From the NCBI GenBank assembly GCA_035565355.1, contig DATMSM010000113.1:1-31436 (forward strand): a stretch of 31,436 nucleotides of DNA, read 5' to 3'. The translations under genes were made by a program, and so were the position numbers. This document shows positions 7,636 through 14,411 of this stretch, piece by piece. The notes under the pieces were generated by a model, which saw only the letters and a program-made list of their open reading frames with translations, was not told where the DNA came from and ran no database searches. Numbering within the stretch: the stretch's first letter is position 1; every line of letters starts with the position of its first letter. Origin of the DNA: Ga0074130 sp035565355 (GTDB lineage Bacteria; Pseudomonadota; Gammaproteobacteria; Burkholderiales; Rhodocyclaceae).

Positions 7636-9810
7636 ATGGCAACAGCTGAAATGCGAGCTCTGCTCGAAGCACGTGAATATGACCCGTTCCGGGTGCTCGG
7701 TCTGCACCGCGACGGGGCGGACTGGCGCATCCGTGTCTTCAATCCGCATGCTCACAGCATAGCGCTGGAGTGTGACGGAGGAAATAGCAGCACCGCAAAA
7801 CCCATGCAGCGGGTCTGCGCCGGTGGCGTGTTCGAGTGGCGCGGCAGCAAGCCGCCGACCGGCCCTTGGCGCCTGCATGTGCAGGAGGACAAACGTTCCT
7901 TCCGCATCCACGATCCCTATGCCTTTCCGCCGACGGTCAGCGAACACGATCTTTACCTTTTTTCATCCGGGAGCAACTATCAGGCCTATCGCCTGCTCGG
8001 TGCATTGACTGAGATCAGACAGGGCGTCGCGGGGATTTGTTTCCGAGTCTGGGCACCGAATGCTGAAAGAGTATCGGTAATCGGTGATTTCAACCACTGG
8101 GATGGGCGTTGTCATCCGCTTGCCAGCCTGGGCGGCAGCGGGGTTTGGGAGTTGTTCGTGCCGGGTCTGCCGGTCAGCACGCTGTACAAATTCGAACTGC
8201 GTCAGCGCGGTAGCGAAGTGGTTAAAGTGAAGGCCGACCCCTACGCGCGCGCCTTCGAAAAGCGGCCGGCAACCGCCGCCAAGGTGACAGGCCTCGCCGC
8301 CCATGAGTGGGGCGACGAGGCTTGGCTGCAGCGGAGAGCCGAGGCCGACTGGCTGCATGCGCCGATGTCGATCTATGAAGTGCATCCCGGCTCATGGATG
8401 CGCCACAGCGACGGAAGTTTTTACAACTACCGTGAGCTGGCCGAACGCCTGGTGCCCTACCTGCTCGAGCTGGCCTATACACACGTCGAATTGCTGCCGA
8501 TCATGGAGCATCCGCTCGACGAGTCCTGGGGTTATCAATGCACGGGCTTCTTTGCACCGAGCGCACGCTTCGGCACGCCGGATGACTTCCGCCATTTTGT
8601 CGATTGCTGCCATCAGGCCGGGATAGGCGTGATCCTTGACTGGGTGCCTGGCCACTTTCCCGCGGACGACTGGGCACTGGCGCATTTCGATGGCACGGCG
8701 CTCTATGAGCACGAAGACCCCCTGCAGAAAATGCATCCGGACTGGGGTACGCATGTCTTCAACTACGCACGCAACGAAGTGCGCAGTTTCCTGCTGTCGT
8801 CCGCACACTGGTGGTTGTCCGAGTTTCACATCGATGGACTGCGCGTGGATGCCGTCGCCTCCATGCTCTACCTGGACTATTCGCGCGAGCCCGGCCAGTG
8901 GCGCCCCAACCCGCATGGCGGGCGCGAGAATCTTGACGCTATTGCCTTCCTGCGCCAGATGAACGAGATGGTGCATCGCGAGTTTCCTGGCGCGCTGACC
9001 ATTGCCGAGGAGTCCACGGCCTGGCCGCAGGTGTCGCGCCCCGTCTACGTCGGCGGCCTGGGTTTCTCGATGAAGTGGAATATGGGCTGGATGAATGACA
9101 CGCTGGCGTTCTTCAGCCATGATCCGGTGCATCGTCGCTACCAGCATGATCGGCTGACCTTCGGCCAGCTCTACGCCTATTCCGAGAACTTCGTGCTGCC
9201 GCTCTCGCATGATGAAGTGGTGCACGGCAAGGGCTCACTGCTGGGCAAGATGCCGGGCGACGAATGGCAGCGTTTCGCCAATCTGCGTCTGCTGCTGGCT
9301 TATCAGATGAGCATGCCCGGCAAGAAGCTCAACTTCATGGGCAATGAGCTGGGTCAAGGCACCGAATGGCGCGAGCGCGGCGAGCTCCCCTGGGGGCTGC
9401 TGCAACATGGCGGACATCAGGGTGTGCAACGCCTGACCGCCGATCTCAACCGCCTCTATCGCGAGGTGCCTGCCCTGCACCAGCTTGATTTCCATAGCGA
9501 GGGCTTCAGCTGGATCGATTGTCATGACTCCGACCAGTCCGTCCTGATCTGGCTGCGGCGGGCGCAGGATGGTCGCCTTGTCGTAGTCGCTGCGAACTTC
9601 ACGCCGGTGCCGCGCAGCAACTATCGCATCGGCGTGCCGCAGGCCGGCGCCTGGCGGGAGATATTCAACAGCGACTCCCACCACTACGGCGGCGGCAATC
9701 TCGGCAACGGCACCGGGCTGACGGCCGTCCCTCAGCGCTGGATGAATCAGCCGGCTGCCCTCAGTCTGCTGTTGCCGCCGCTGGCATTGCTGGTGCTGGA
9801 AGCAGCGTAG
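7636..9810 (+). CDS. glgB: 1,4-alpha-glucan branching enzyme
   Basis: Creates alpha-1,6 branches in glycogen (GH13, cytoplasmic). At 724 residues it is nearly the length of the E. coli enzyme (728) and has the same layout: two N-terminal beta domains (first about residues 1-110, second a CBM48 with FRVWAPNAERVSVIGDFNHW near 140), the (beta/alpha)8 barrel starting at IYEVHPGSW, and a C-terminal beta domain. The catalytic triad falls on exactly the E. coli numbers: D405 in DGLRVDAV, E458 in TIAEEST, and D526 in PLSHDEVVHGK. It stands alone on the plus strand, divergent from glgC, and ends 62 bases before a strong terminator. The ribosome site before ATG 7636 is weak, and a leader hairpin lies just upstream. 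Confidence 0.98.
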   Translation: MATAEMRALLEAREYDPFRVLGLHRDGADWRIRVFNPHAHSIALECDGGNSSTAKPMQRVCAGGVFEWRGSKPPTGPWRLHVQEDKRSFRIHDPYAFPPTVSEHDLYLFSSGSNYQAYRLLGALTEIRQGVAGICFRVWAPNAERVSVIGDFNHWDGRCHPLASLGGSGVWELFVPGLPVSTLYKFELRQRGSEVVKVKADPYARAFEKRPATAAKVTGLAAHEWGDEAWLQRRAEADWLHAPMSIYEVHPGSWMRHSDGSFYNYRELAERLVPYLLELAYTHVELLPIMEHPLDESWGYQCTGFFAPSARFGTPDDFRHFVDCCHQAGIGVILDWVPGHFPADDWALAHFDGTALYEHEDPLQKMHPDWGTHVFNYARNEVRSFLLSSAHWWLSEFHIDGLRVDAVASMLYLDYSREPGQWRPNPHGGRENLDAIAFLRQMNEMVHREFPGALTIAEESTAWPQVSRPVYVGGLGFSMKWNMGWMNDTLAFFSHDPVHRRYQHDRLTFGQLYAYSENFVLPLSHDEVVHGKGSLLGKMPGDEWQRFANLRLLLAYQMSMPGKKLNFMGNELGQGTEWRERGELPWGLLQHGGHQGVQRLTADLNRLYREVPALHQLDFHSEGFSWIDCHDSDQSVLIWLRRAQDGRLVVVAANFTPVPRSNYRIGVPQAGAWREIFNSDSHHYGGGNLGNGTGLTAVPQRWMNQPAALSLLLPPLALLVLEAA

Positions 9811-9872
9811 CACCCAGCATGCAGGCGGTGCCCGCGGTGTGCAGGTGGGCTGCCCGGCGGGGGGGCACAAAG

Positions 9873-9902
9873 AAACGGCAGCCGAGGCTGCCGTTTTTGT
9901 TT
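9873..9902. terminator. bidirectional rho-independent terminator between glgB and the PEP-CTERM gene
   Basis: An 11-base perfect inverted repeat (9873-9883 with 9886-9896, AAACGGCAGCC type) with a 2-base centre is followed on the plus strand by TTGTTT beyond the TTT of the stem, and on the minus strand by CTTTG. It serves the two convergent genes glgB (plus) and the PEP-CTERM gene (minus). Confidence 0.88.
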
Positions 9903-9916
9903 GACGCGAGCGGTGC

Positions 9917-10414
9917 TTAGACGGTTGCGCGACGACGCAGCGAGGCCAGACCGATAGCGGCAACGCCGATCAGGGCCAGGGTGCCGGGTTCCGGCACTTC
10001 GGCGGAGGCCGACCAGTCCATGCCGCCGGAGCCGCAGCAATCATGGGTCATGAACAGGCCAATGGTGTGAGCGCCAGCCGCCAGGAAGTAGTCGTCCAGG
10101 AAGCCGACGAAGTTGCCGCCCACGCCACCCGGAAAGGTTTCGGTCGTCCAGGCGGTCAGCACGCCATCGATAAGCAGACCAAAAGCATCGCCGGTGATGC
10201 AGCAGTCGACAGCAGTGAAGTCGAGATAGAGACCCGTGGCGGAGGTGAAACTCAGCGTGGTGTCGCCGCTGAACAGCACCGGAGCGCCGACGCCGCCGGA
10301 GAAGCTACCGCTGCCGCTGGCACCGGCAAAGGGGTCGATCACCAGTGCTTGGGCGCTGTGCATGGACAGGACGAAGGCCAGGCCAGCCAACAGGGATTTC
10401 AGACATGAGCGCAT
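9917..10414 (-). CDS. PEP-CTERM domain exported protein
   Basis: A 165-residue exported protein of the PEP-CTERM/exosortase type. It has a signal peptide (MRSCLKSLLAGLAFVLSMHS, cleavage probably after AQA), a beta-rich body of about 115 residues full of Gly, Ser, Thr and aromatic residues, then the sorting tail EVPEPGTLALIGVAAIGLAS and a final RRR cluster. Such tails are normally cut by a membrane exosortase (EpsH/XrtA) on proteins made with exopolysaccharide; neither gene is in this window. Unusual are two vicinal-cysteine motifs, DCCITG and HDCCGSGG, that could be disulfides or metal sites. The body has no function I recognise. An AAGGA ribosome site lies about 10 bases upstream of ATG 10414, and a sigma-54-like promoter precedes the gene. 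Confidence 0.93.
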   Translation of the reverse strand: MRSCLKSLLAGLAFVLSMHSAQALVIDPFAGASGSGSFSGGVGAPVLFSGDTTLSFTSATGLYLDFTAVDCCITGDAFGLLIDGVLTAWTTETFPGGVGGNFVGFLDDYFLAAGAHTIGLFMTHDCCGSGGMDWSASAEVPEPGTLALIGVAAIGLASLRRRATV

Positions 10415-10461
10415 GGTAGGTGTCCTTGAAAATGGTTTGGAAAGAGCTGCGCCGACCTATA

Positions 10462-10477
10462 AGCAAGCTGCGCACCA
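10462..10477 (-). promoter_or_regulatory. sigma-54-type promoter (-24/-12) for the PEP-CTERM gene
   Basis: Read on the minus strand: TGGTGCGCAGCTTGCT, against the RpoN pattern TGGCAC-N5-TTGCT. The invariant GG and GC are 10 bases apart as required. The transcript would begin near 10451, about 37 bases before the start codon. RpoN together with the PrsK/PrsR system is known to control PEP-CTERM genes in some betaproteobacteria, which supports the reading. No activator site was identified. Confidence 0.6.
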
Positions 10478-10769
10478 CTAAAAATAATCGCTTATAAATC
10501 AGTGGTTAATTTCTATTTCCTAGGATTTCTAAGGATTAAATGTAAAACCGGTCGACATTGCGTCTGTGGTGTCATAAGTATCATATTTGGGTGTGCTGCA
10601 CTCAGCCTTAGGTGATGCCTGCCGACCGGACTGCCTTGTTATTGCTACCGGAAAGCTGCTACCAGTCCTGTAGACGGCCTGAAATCGGGCTATTCCGCCT
10701 CTTCCGGGCTGGATTCCCTTGGCATTAATGGCTATGCTCCGACTTGGTGCATAGCACGTCGTTAAATCG

Positions 10770-10785
10770 TTTGTCAGGGGACAAA
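10770..10785 (+). promoter_or_regulatory. hairpin enclosing the ribosome binding site of the aer-like gene
   Basis: TTTGTC (10770-10775) and GACAAA (10780-10785) flank a 4-base loop AGGG. The loop and right arm contain the Shine-Dalgarno-like AGGGGAC, and the TTG start codon follows at 10787. The structure could hold back translation; its 6-pair stem is weak. Confidence 0.4.
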
Positions 10786-10786
10786 A

Positions 10787-12373
10787 TTGAGAACAAATTT
10801 GCCTGTCACGCAGACAGAGAGATTTCTGCTGCCCGGTAGACCCATCGTAACGAAGACCGACCTCCAGGGTCGGATCACTTATGCCAATGCGTCCTTCATC
10901 GACATCAGTGGCTTTACTGTCGAAGAGCTGATTGGCGCACCGCATAACATCGTGCGTCACCCGGACATGCCGCCCGCGGCGTTTGCCGACCTTTGGGCCA
11001 CTTCCAAACGTGGCGAACCCTGGCGCGGCCTGGTCAAGAATCGCGCCAAGAATGGTGACTTCTATTGGGTCGAAGCCTTCGTCACTCCGATCAAGGAAAA
11101 TGGCCAGGCCGTTGGCTACATTTCCGTGCGTGTGCCGCCGGACAAGGAGGAAGTCGCCCGCGTCGAGCAGCTGTATCGTGAGGTGCGCGAGGGCCGCGCC
11201 AAGCTGCCAGCGACGCCACCTCTTGTTTCGCTGGCCAGCATAGGCAATCGCCTGCTGTCGCTGTGGGCCGTTGTCGCCGCCCTGCTGGTGGGCGCGCTGC
11301 TCGCTCCGGCGGAGTATTCCTGGGCGCTTGGCATACCCGGACTGGCGGTCATCGCCGGCGCGGCGCTATGGCAGCGCCGCAGCCTGCTGCAGCCGCTTAG
11401 CGTGCTCGAGAAGGCCCTGGCCGATGTGGATGAAGGTCAGTTGTCGCGCCGCATCGTGCCGGTCGGCGGCATGCTGGATCGACTCTTCATGCAGGCTGAG
11501 TCGATGCGCCTGCATACCCGCGCCATGTTCGCCGATGTGCTGATCGCCGCGCGCGAAGTGGCTGAGCGCAGCAACGAGTTGCAGCGCTCCATCAGTGAGC
11601 TTGAGGAGACCTCGGGCAACCAGTCCAGCCGTGTCATGCAGGTGGCCGCCGCCATGGAGGAAATGAGCGTTTCGGTAAGCGAGATTTCCAGTAACACCGA
11701 ACAGAGCCTGGAGGCCAGCCAGAGCACCGATGCCGCGGCGCGTACCAGCCAGCGCGACATGGAATCAAGCACGGCGAGCGTACAAACTGTGGTGCAGGTG
11801 GTTGAGGAAACCCAGGGTGCGGTGGATGCCATGCAGGCCTCGATCAAGCACATTGGCGAGTTCGCCCGGCTGATCAAGGAAATTGCCGATCAAACCAATC
11901 TGCTGGCACTCAATGCTGCCATTGAGGCGGCTCGCGCTGGCGAGTCAGGCCGCGGCTTCGCGGTGGTGGCCGATGAGGTGCGCAAGCTGGCCGAACGCAC
12001 CGCCAAGACCACGGCCGATATCAGCGTCTCGGTCGAGCAGGTTGAAGGCTGCGGCGCCCAGGCGGCGGCCAGCATGAACCGCGCTATCGACGCGGTGCAT
12101 CGCGGCACCGAATCCATACAGCAGACCTCGGGCAGCATGACTCGAATTTCCGAGGCCAGCCGGCATGCCAGCGAACTCGCTTATGATGTACGCCGCATGT
12201 TGCAACAGCAGTCGGACGCTTCGCATGAAGTTGCGGTCAGCATGGAGGCGCTCTCCTCGCTGGTGGACAAGAACCATCACACCGTAGGTGATGTCGGCGC
12301 GGCCATGGGCCGGCTGCGCGCAACCTCGAACGAGCTGCACGCACTGGTCAAGCATCTCGAAAAGGCGCTTTAA
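10787..12373 (+). CDS. Aer-like aerotaxis receptor (PAS plus methyl-accepting domain)
   Basis: A redox/oxygen-sensing chemotaxis receptor of 528 residues. The N-terminal PAS domain aligns column by column with E. coli Aer from memory: TDLQGRITYANASF, then NIVRHPDMPPAAFADLW and GEPWRGLVKNRAKNGDFYWV, with the FAD-pocket residues R57, H58, D60, W70 and N85 at the same numbers. Two close hydrophobic stretches (about 155-190, around the PAEYSW turn) form the membrane hairpin, followed by a HAMP-like segment (LLQPLSVLEKALADVDEGQL). The signalling domain has the conserved tip IADQTNLLALNAAIEAARAG. There is no C-terminal methyltransferase-tethering pentapeptide. The start is TTG at 10787, chosen because it gives the Aer-length N-terminus and has an AGGGGAC ribosome site; no chemotaxis genes are adjacent. 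Confidence 0.93.
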   Translation: MRTNLPVTQTERFLLPGRPIVTKTDLQGRITYANASFIDISGFTVEELIGAPHNIVRHPDMPPAAFADLWATSKRGEPWRGLVKNRAKNGDFYWVEAFVTPIKENGQAVGYISVRVPPDKEEVARVEQLYREVREGRAKLPATPPLVSLASIGNRLLSLWAVVAALLVGALLAPAEYSWALGIPGLAVIAGAALWQRRSLLQPLSVLEKALADVDEGQLSRRIVPVGGMLDRLFMQAESMRLHTRAMFADVLIAAREVAERSNELQRSISELEETSGNQSSRVMQVAAAMEEMSVSVSEISSNTEQSLEASQSTDAAARTSQRDMESSTASVQTVVQVVEETQGAVDAMQASIKHIGEFARLIKEIADQTNLLALNAAIEAARAGESGRGFAVVADEVRKLAERTAKTTADISVSVEQVEGCGAQAAASMNRAIDAVHRGTESIQQTSGSMTRISEASRHASELAYDVRRMLQQQSDASHEVAVSMEALSSLVDKNHHTVGDVGAAMGRLRATSNELHALVKHLEKAL

Positions 12374-12381
12374 GCCCGAGC

Positions 12382-12413
12382 CCGCTGCGCGCTGGCGTGC
12401 TAGCGCGCAGCGG
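12382..12413. terminator. GC-rich hairpin between the convergent aer-like and glk genes
   Basis: A perfect 12-base inverted repeat (12382-12393 with 12402-12413, CCGCTGCGCGCT type) with an 8-base loop, just after the aer-like stop and just before the glk stop. No T-run follows on either strand, so it may block exonucleases or pause polymerase rather than act as a classical terminator. Confidence 0.5.
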
Positions 12414-12418
12414 CGCGA

Positions 12419-13330
12419 CTAAAGACAGGTGGCGCCGTAAAGTCCCAGCAGCGGTTCGGTAATGATGTGCACGGGCATGCGGGCAGCCAAGGCGCTGTGC
12501 ACGCCCTTGGCGGCGAAGGCCTTGAGGAAAGGCCCGCGTTGCATCAGATCGAGATTGGCGGCCGCAACGCCGCCGGCCAGAAAAACGCCGCCGCGCGCGG
12601 CGCGCGCCAGCGCGTAATCGCCGGCGACTGCACCGTAGATCGAAGCGAACAGATCGAAGCTCGCCAGCGCCTGAATGTCGCCCTGATGCGCAAGCTGGGC
12701 AACTTCCGCCGGCGCCAGTCGCCGGCCATGCAGGTAATCGTGGATGGCGGCGAGGCCGCCGCCCGATACGACATGTTCGATAATGACGCGTCCATGCTGT
12801 TCGCGCAGCCAGCGACACAGACCATCCTGGGTTTCGTCCTGCGGCGCAAAGCCGATATGGCCGCCCTCACCCGGCAGCACGCGCCATTGGCCTTCGCTCA
12901 GGATCAGCGAGGCGACGCCGAGGCCGGTGCCGGCGCCGATGACCAGGCGTAGCGCATCCGCCAGCGGCGCGCCTGCCTGCAGCGTGACGGGGTCTGCATC
13001 GGTATCGACGGTCACGCCCATGGCGGCAGCGGCGAAGTCGTTGACCAGATGCGCTTGCCTGAGACCGAACTGCTGTTCCAGCAATGGCAGGTCGATGCGC
13101 CAGTCGCGGTTGGTGAGACCGGCGCTGCGCCCGTCGTCGGCGATGGGGCCGGCCACGGCGAGGCAAGCGGCCGTCGGCAGCTGCGCCAGGCGGCCTAGAT
13201 AGTCACCCAGCAGGCTGTTGAAATCCGCGTAATCGTCGTTGCGGAAAACCCCCACCCCTTGCAGCGCATGGTCGCCCCCGCTGAGTGCAAGGCGAGAGCG
13301 CGTACCGCCGATATCGCCGACCAGTTTCAT
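12419..13330 (-). CDS. glk: glucokinase
   Basis: Phosphorylates glucose with ATP to glucose-6-phosphate in the cytoplasm. The 303 residues (E. coli Glk is 321) begin MKLVGDIGGTRSRLAL, the phosphate-1 motif of the Glk family. Others are LVNDFAAAAMG with the catalytic Asp (D98), VIGAGTGLGVASLI (adenosine/phosphate binding), LPGEGGHIGFAP, VSGGGLAAIHDYL and FLAGGVAAANL. I chose ATG 13330 over a longer upstream reading because the family begins at this motif and GGAGGGAGAAGG lies just before it. It sits downstream of thyA on the same strand after a 97-base gap. With pgi and the glg genes nearby it would feed free glucose, such as that released from glycogen, back into metabolism. Confidence 0.95.
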   Translation of the reverse strand: MKLVGDIGGTRSRLALSGGDHALQGVGVFRNDDYADFNSLLGDYLGRLAQLPTAACLAVAGPIADDGRSAGLTNRDWRIDLPLLEQQFGLRQAHLVNDFAAAAMGVTVDTDADPVTLQAGAPLADALRLVIGAGTGLGVASLILSEGQWRVLPGEGGHIGFAPQDETQDGLCRWLREQHGRVIIEHVVSGGGLAAIHDYLHGRRLAPAEVAQLAHQGDIQALASFDLFASIYGAVAGDYALARAARGGVFLAGGVAAANLDLMQRGPFLKAFAAKGVHSALAARMPVHIITEPLLGLYGATCL

Positions 13331-13402
13331 CCTTCTCCCTCCTGCACATGCGTTCGTGCGACAAGAGGACATGCTATAGGCATGCTGGGCAGGTGTCACC
13401 CC

Positions 13403-13427
13403 ATGCCCGGGCATACAGGAGTATGCC
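13403..13427. other. overlapping palindromes at the thyA 3-prime end
   Basis: A perfect 12-base palindrome ATGCCCGGGCAT (13403-13414) overlaps a hairpin made of GGCATAC and GTATGCC (13410-13416 with 13421-13427, loop AGGA) that abuts the thyA stop codon. The two structures are mutually exclusive. There is no T-run, so a terminator is possible but unproven. Confidence 0.4.
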
Positions 13428-14242
13428 TACACGGCGACCGGCGCAGCGATGTGCGGGTGCGGGTCGTAGTTCTCGATGGAAATATCTTCAAAGCGGAAGG
13501 CGAAGAGATCCTTGACCTGCGGATTCAGCTTCAGGGTCGGCAGCGGGCGCGGGTCGCGCGTGAGCTGCAGCTTGGCCTGTTCGATGTGGTTGCTGTAGAG
13601 ATGAGCATCGCCCAGGGTATGCACGAAATCGCCGACGCCGTAACCGCAGACCTGAGCCAGCATGTGGGTCAGCAGCGCGTAGGACGCGATATTGAAAGGC
13701 ACGCCGAGGAAGATGTCAGCGCTGCGCTGATAAAGCTGACACGACAGCTTGCCCCGAGACGAAGGCGAGTCGCCGGGGGCCACATAGAACTGGAACAGCG
13801 CATGGCAGGGCGGCAACTTCATCTTGGGGACGTCGCCCGGGTTCCAGGCGCTGACGATGTGGCGGCGTGAGTCCGGATTGTGCTTGAGACCATGTACCAG
13901 CTCGGCGATCTGGTCGACTTCCTTGCCTTCGCCTGCCGGCCAGTGGCGCCATTGATGGCCGTAGACCGGGCCCAGGTTGCCGTTCTCGTCGGCCCACTCG
14001 TCCCAGATACGGACGCCGTTTTCCTTGAGGTAGCCGATATTGGTGTCGCCCTGCAGGAACCACAGCAGCTCGTGAAAGATGGAGCGCGTATGCAGTTTCT
14101 TGGTGGTGAGAAGGGGGAAGCCCTCCTCCAGATTGAATCGCATCTGCCACCCGAACACGGAGCGGGTGCCGGTGCCGGTGCGATCGTTCTTGTCATGGCC
14201 ATGTTCAAGGACATGGCGCATCAAATCCAGATACTGCTGCAT
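13427..14242 (-). CDS. thyA: thymidylate synthase
   Basis: Methylates dUMP to dTMP using methylene-tetrahydrofolate. There are 271 residues from ATG 14242 (MQQYLDLMRHVLEHG), the conserved E. coli N-terminus; a longer upstream reading adds non-homologous sequence. Family motifs are DRTGTGTRSVFGWQMRF, FPLLTTKKLH, IFHELLWFLQGDTNIGYL, the dUMP loop NPDSRRHIVSAWNPGD, the nucleophile C146 in LPPCHALFQFYV (same number as in E. coli), and NIASYALLTHMLAQ. Compared with the 264-residue E. coli enzyme there are 7 extra residues, all just after QFYVA (PGDSPSS), before GKLSCQLYQRS. The folA gene, a common partner, is not adjacent. Confidence 0.97.
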   Translation of the reverse strand: MQQYLDLMRHVLEHGHDKNDRTGTGTRSVFGWQMRFNLEEGFPLLTTKKLHTRSIFHELLWFLQGDTNIGYLKENGVRIWDEWADENGNLGPVYGHQWRHWPAGEGKEVDQIAELVHGLKHNPDSRRHIVSAWNPGDVPKMKLPPCHALFQFYVAPGDSPSSRGKLSCQLYQRSADIFLGVPFNIASYALLTHMLAQVCGYGVGDFVHTLGDAHLYSNHIEQAKLQLTRDPRPLPTLKLNPQVKDLFAFRFEDISIENYDPHPHIAAPVAV

Positions 14243-14411
14243 GCGGTCTTTCCAAACGGTTCGCGATAGCGTCCATTCTAAAGCCAAAGCCGCCACCGCC
14301 CGGTAGCATCCCTGCAACAAGGGCCGAGGATAAATATCGTGCAGCAGGCTGGGCCTGCTTGCCGATTCTTTCATCTGTTAGGATGGGCAGAATAAGTTGT
14401 GGGGGAGTGTC

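Larger units (their letters stand above)
10415..10786. other. 372-base intergenic region between divergent PEP-CTERM and aer-like genes
   Basis: A non-coding stretch, visibly richer in A/T between about 10470 and 10560. It holds the sigma-54-like site at 10462-10477 for the minus-strand gene; an ACCACT/AGTGGT pair (10474-10479 and 10501-10506) whose left arm overlaps that site; an inverted repeat GCTATGC/GCATAGC (10731-10737 and 10749-10755); and the hairpin at the aer-like ribosome site. I find no credible small gene. Confidence 0.6.

Noticed and set aside
13331..13414. Upstream extension of glk
   Set aside because: The added residues contain no conserved sequence, and the Glk family begins at MKLVGDIGGT, where a good ribosome site lies.
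14243..14374. Upstream extension of thyA by 44 residues
   Set aside because: ThyA starts at MQQYLDLM in the family; the extension is non-homologous and lies in the intergenic region.
14359..14384. Sigma-70 promoter TTGCCG...TAGGAT before the PilZ-like gene
   Set aside because: The spacer is only 14 bases, too short for a normal promoter.
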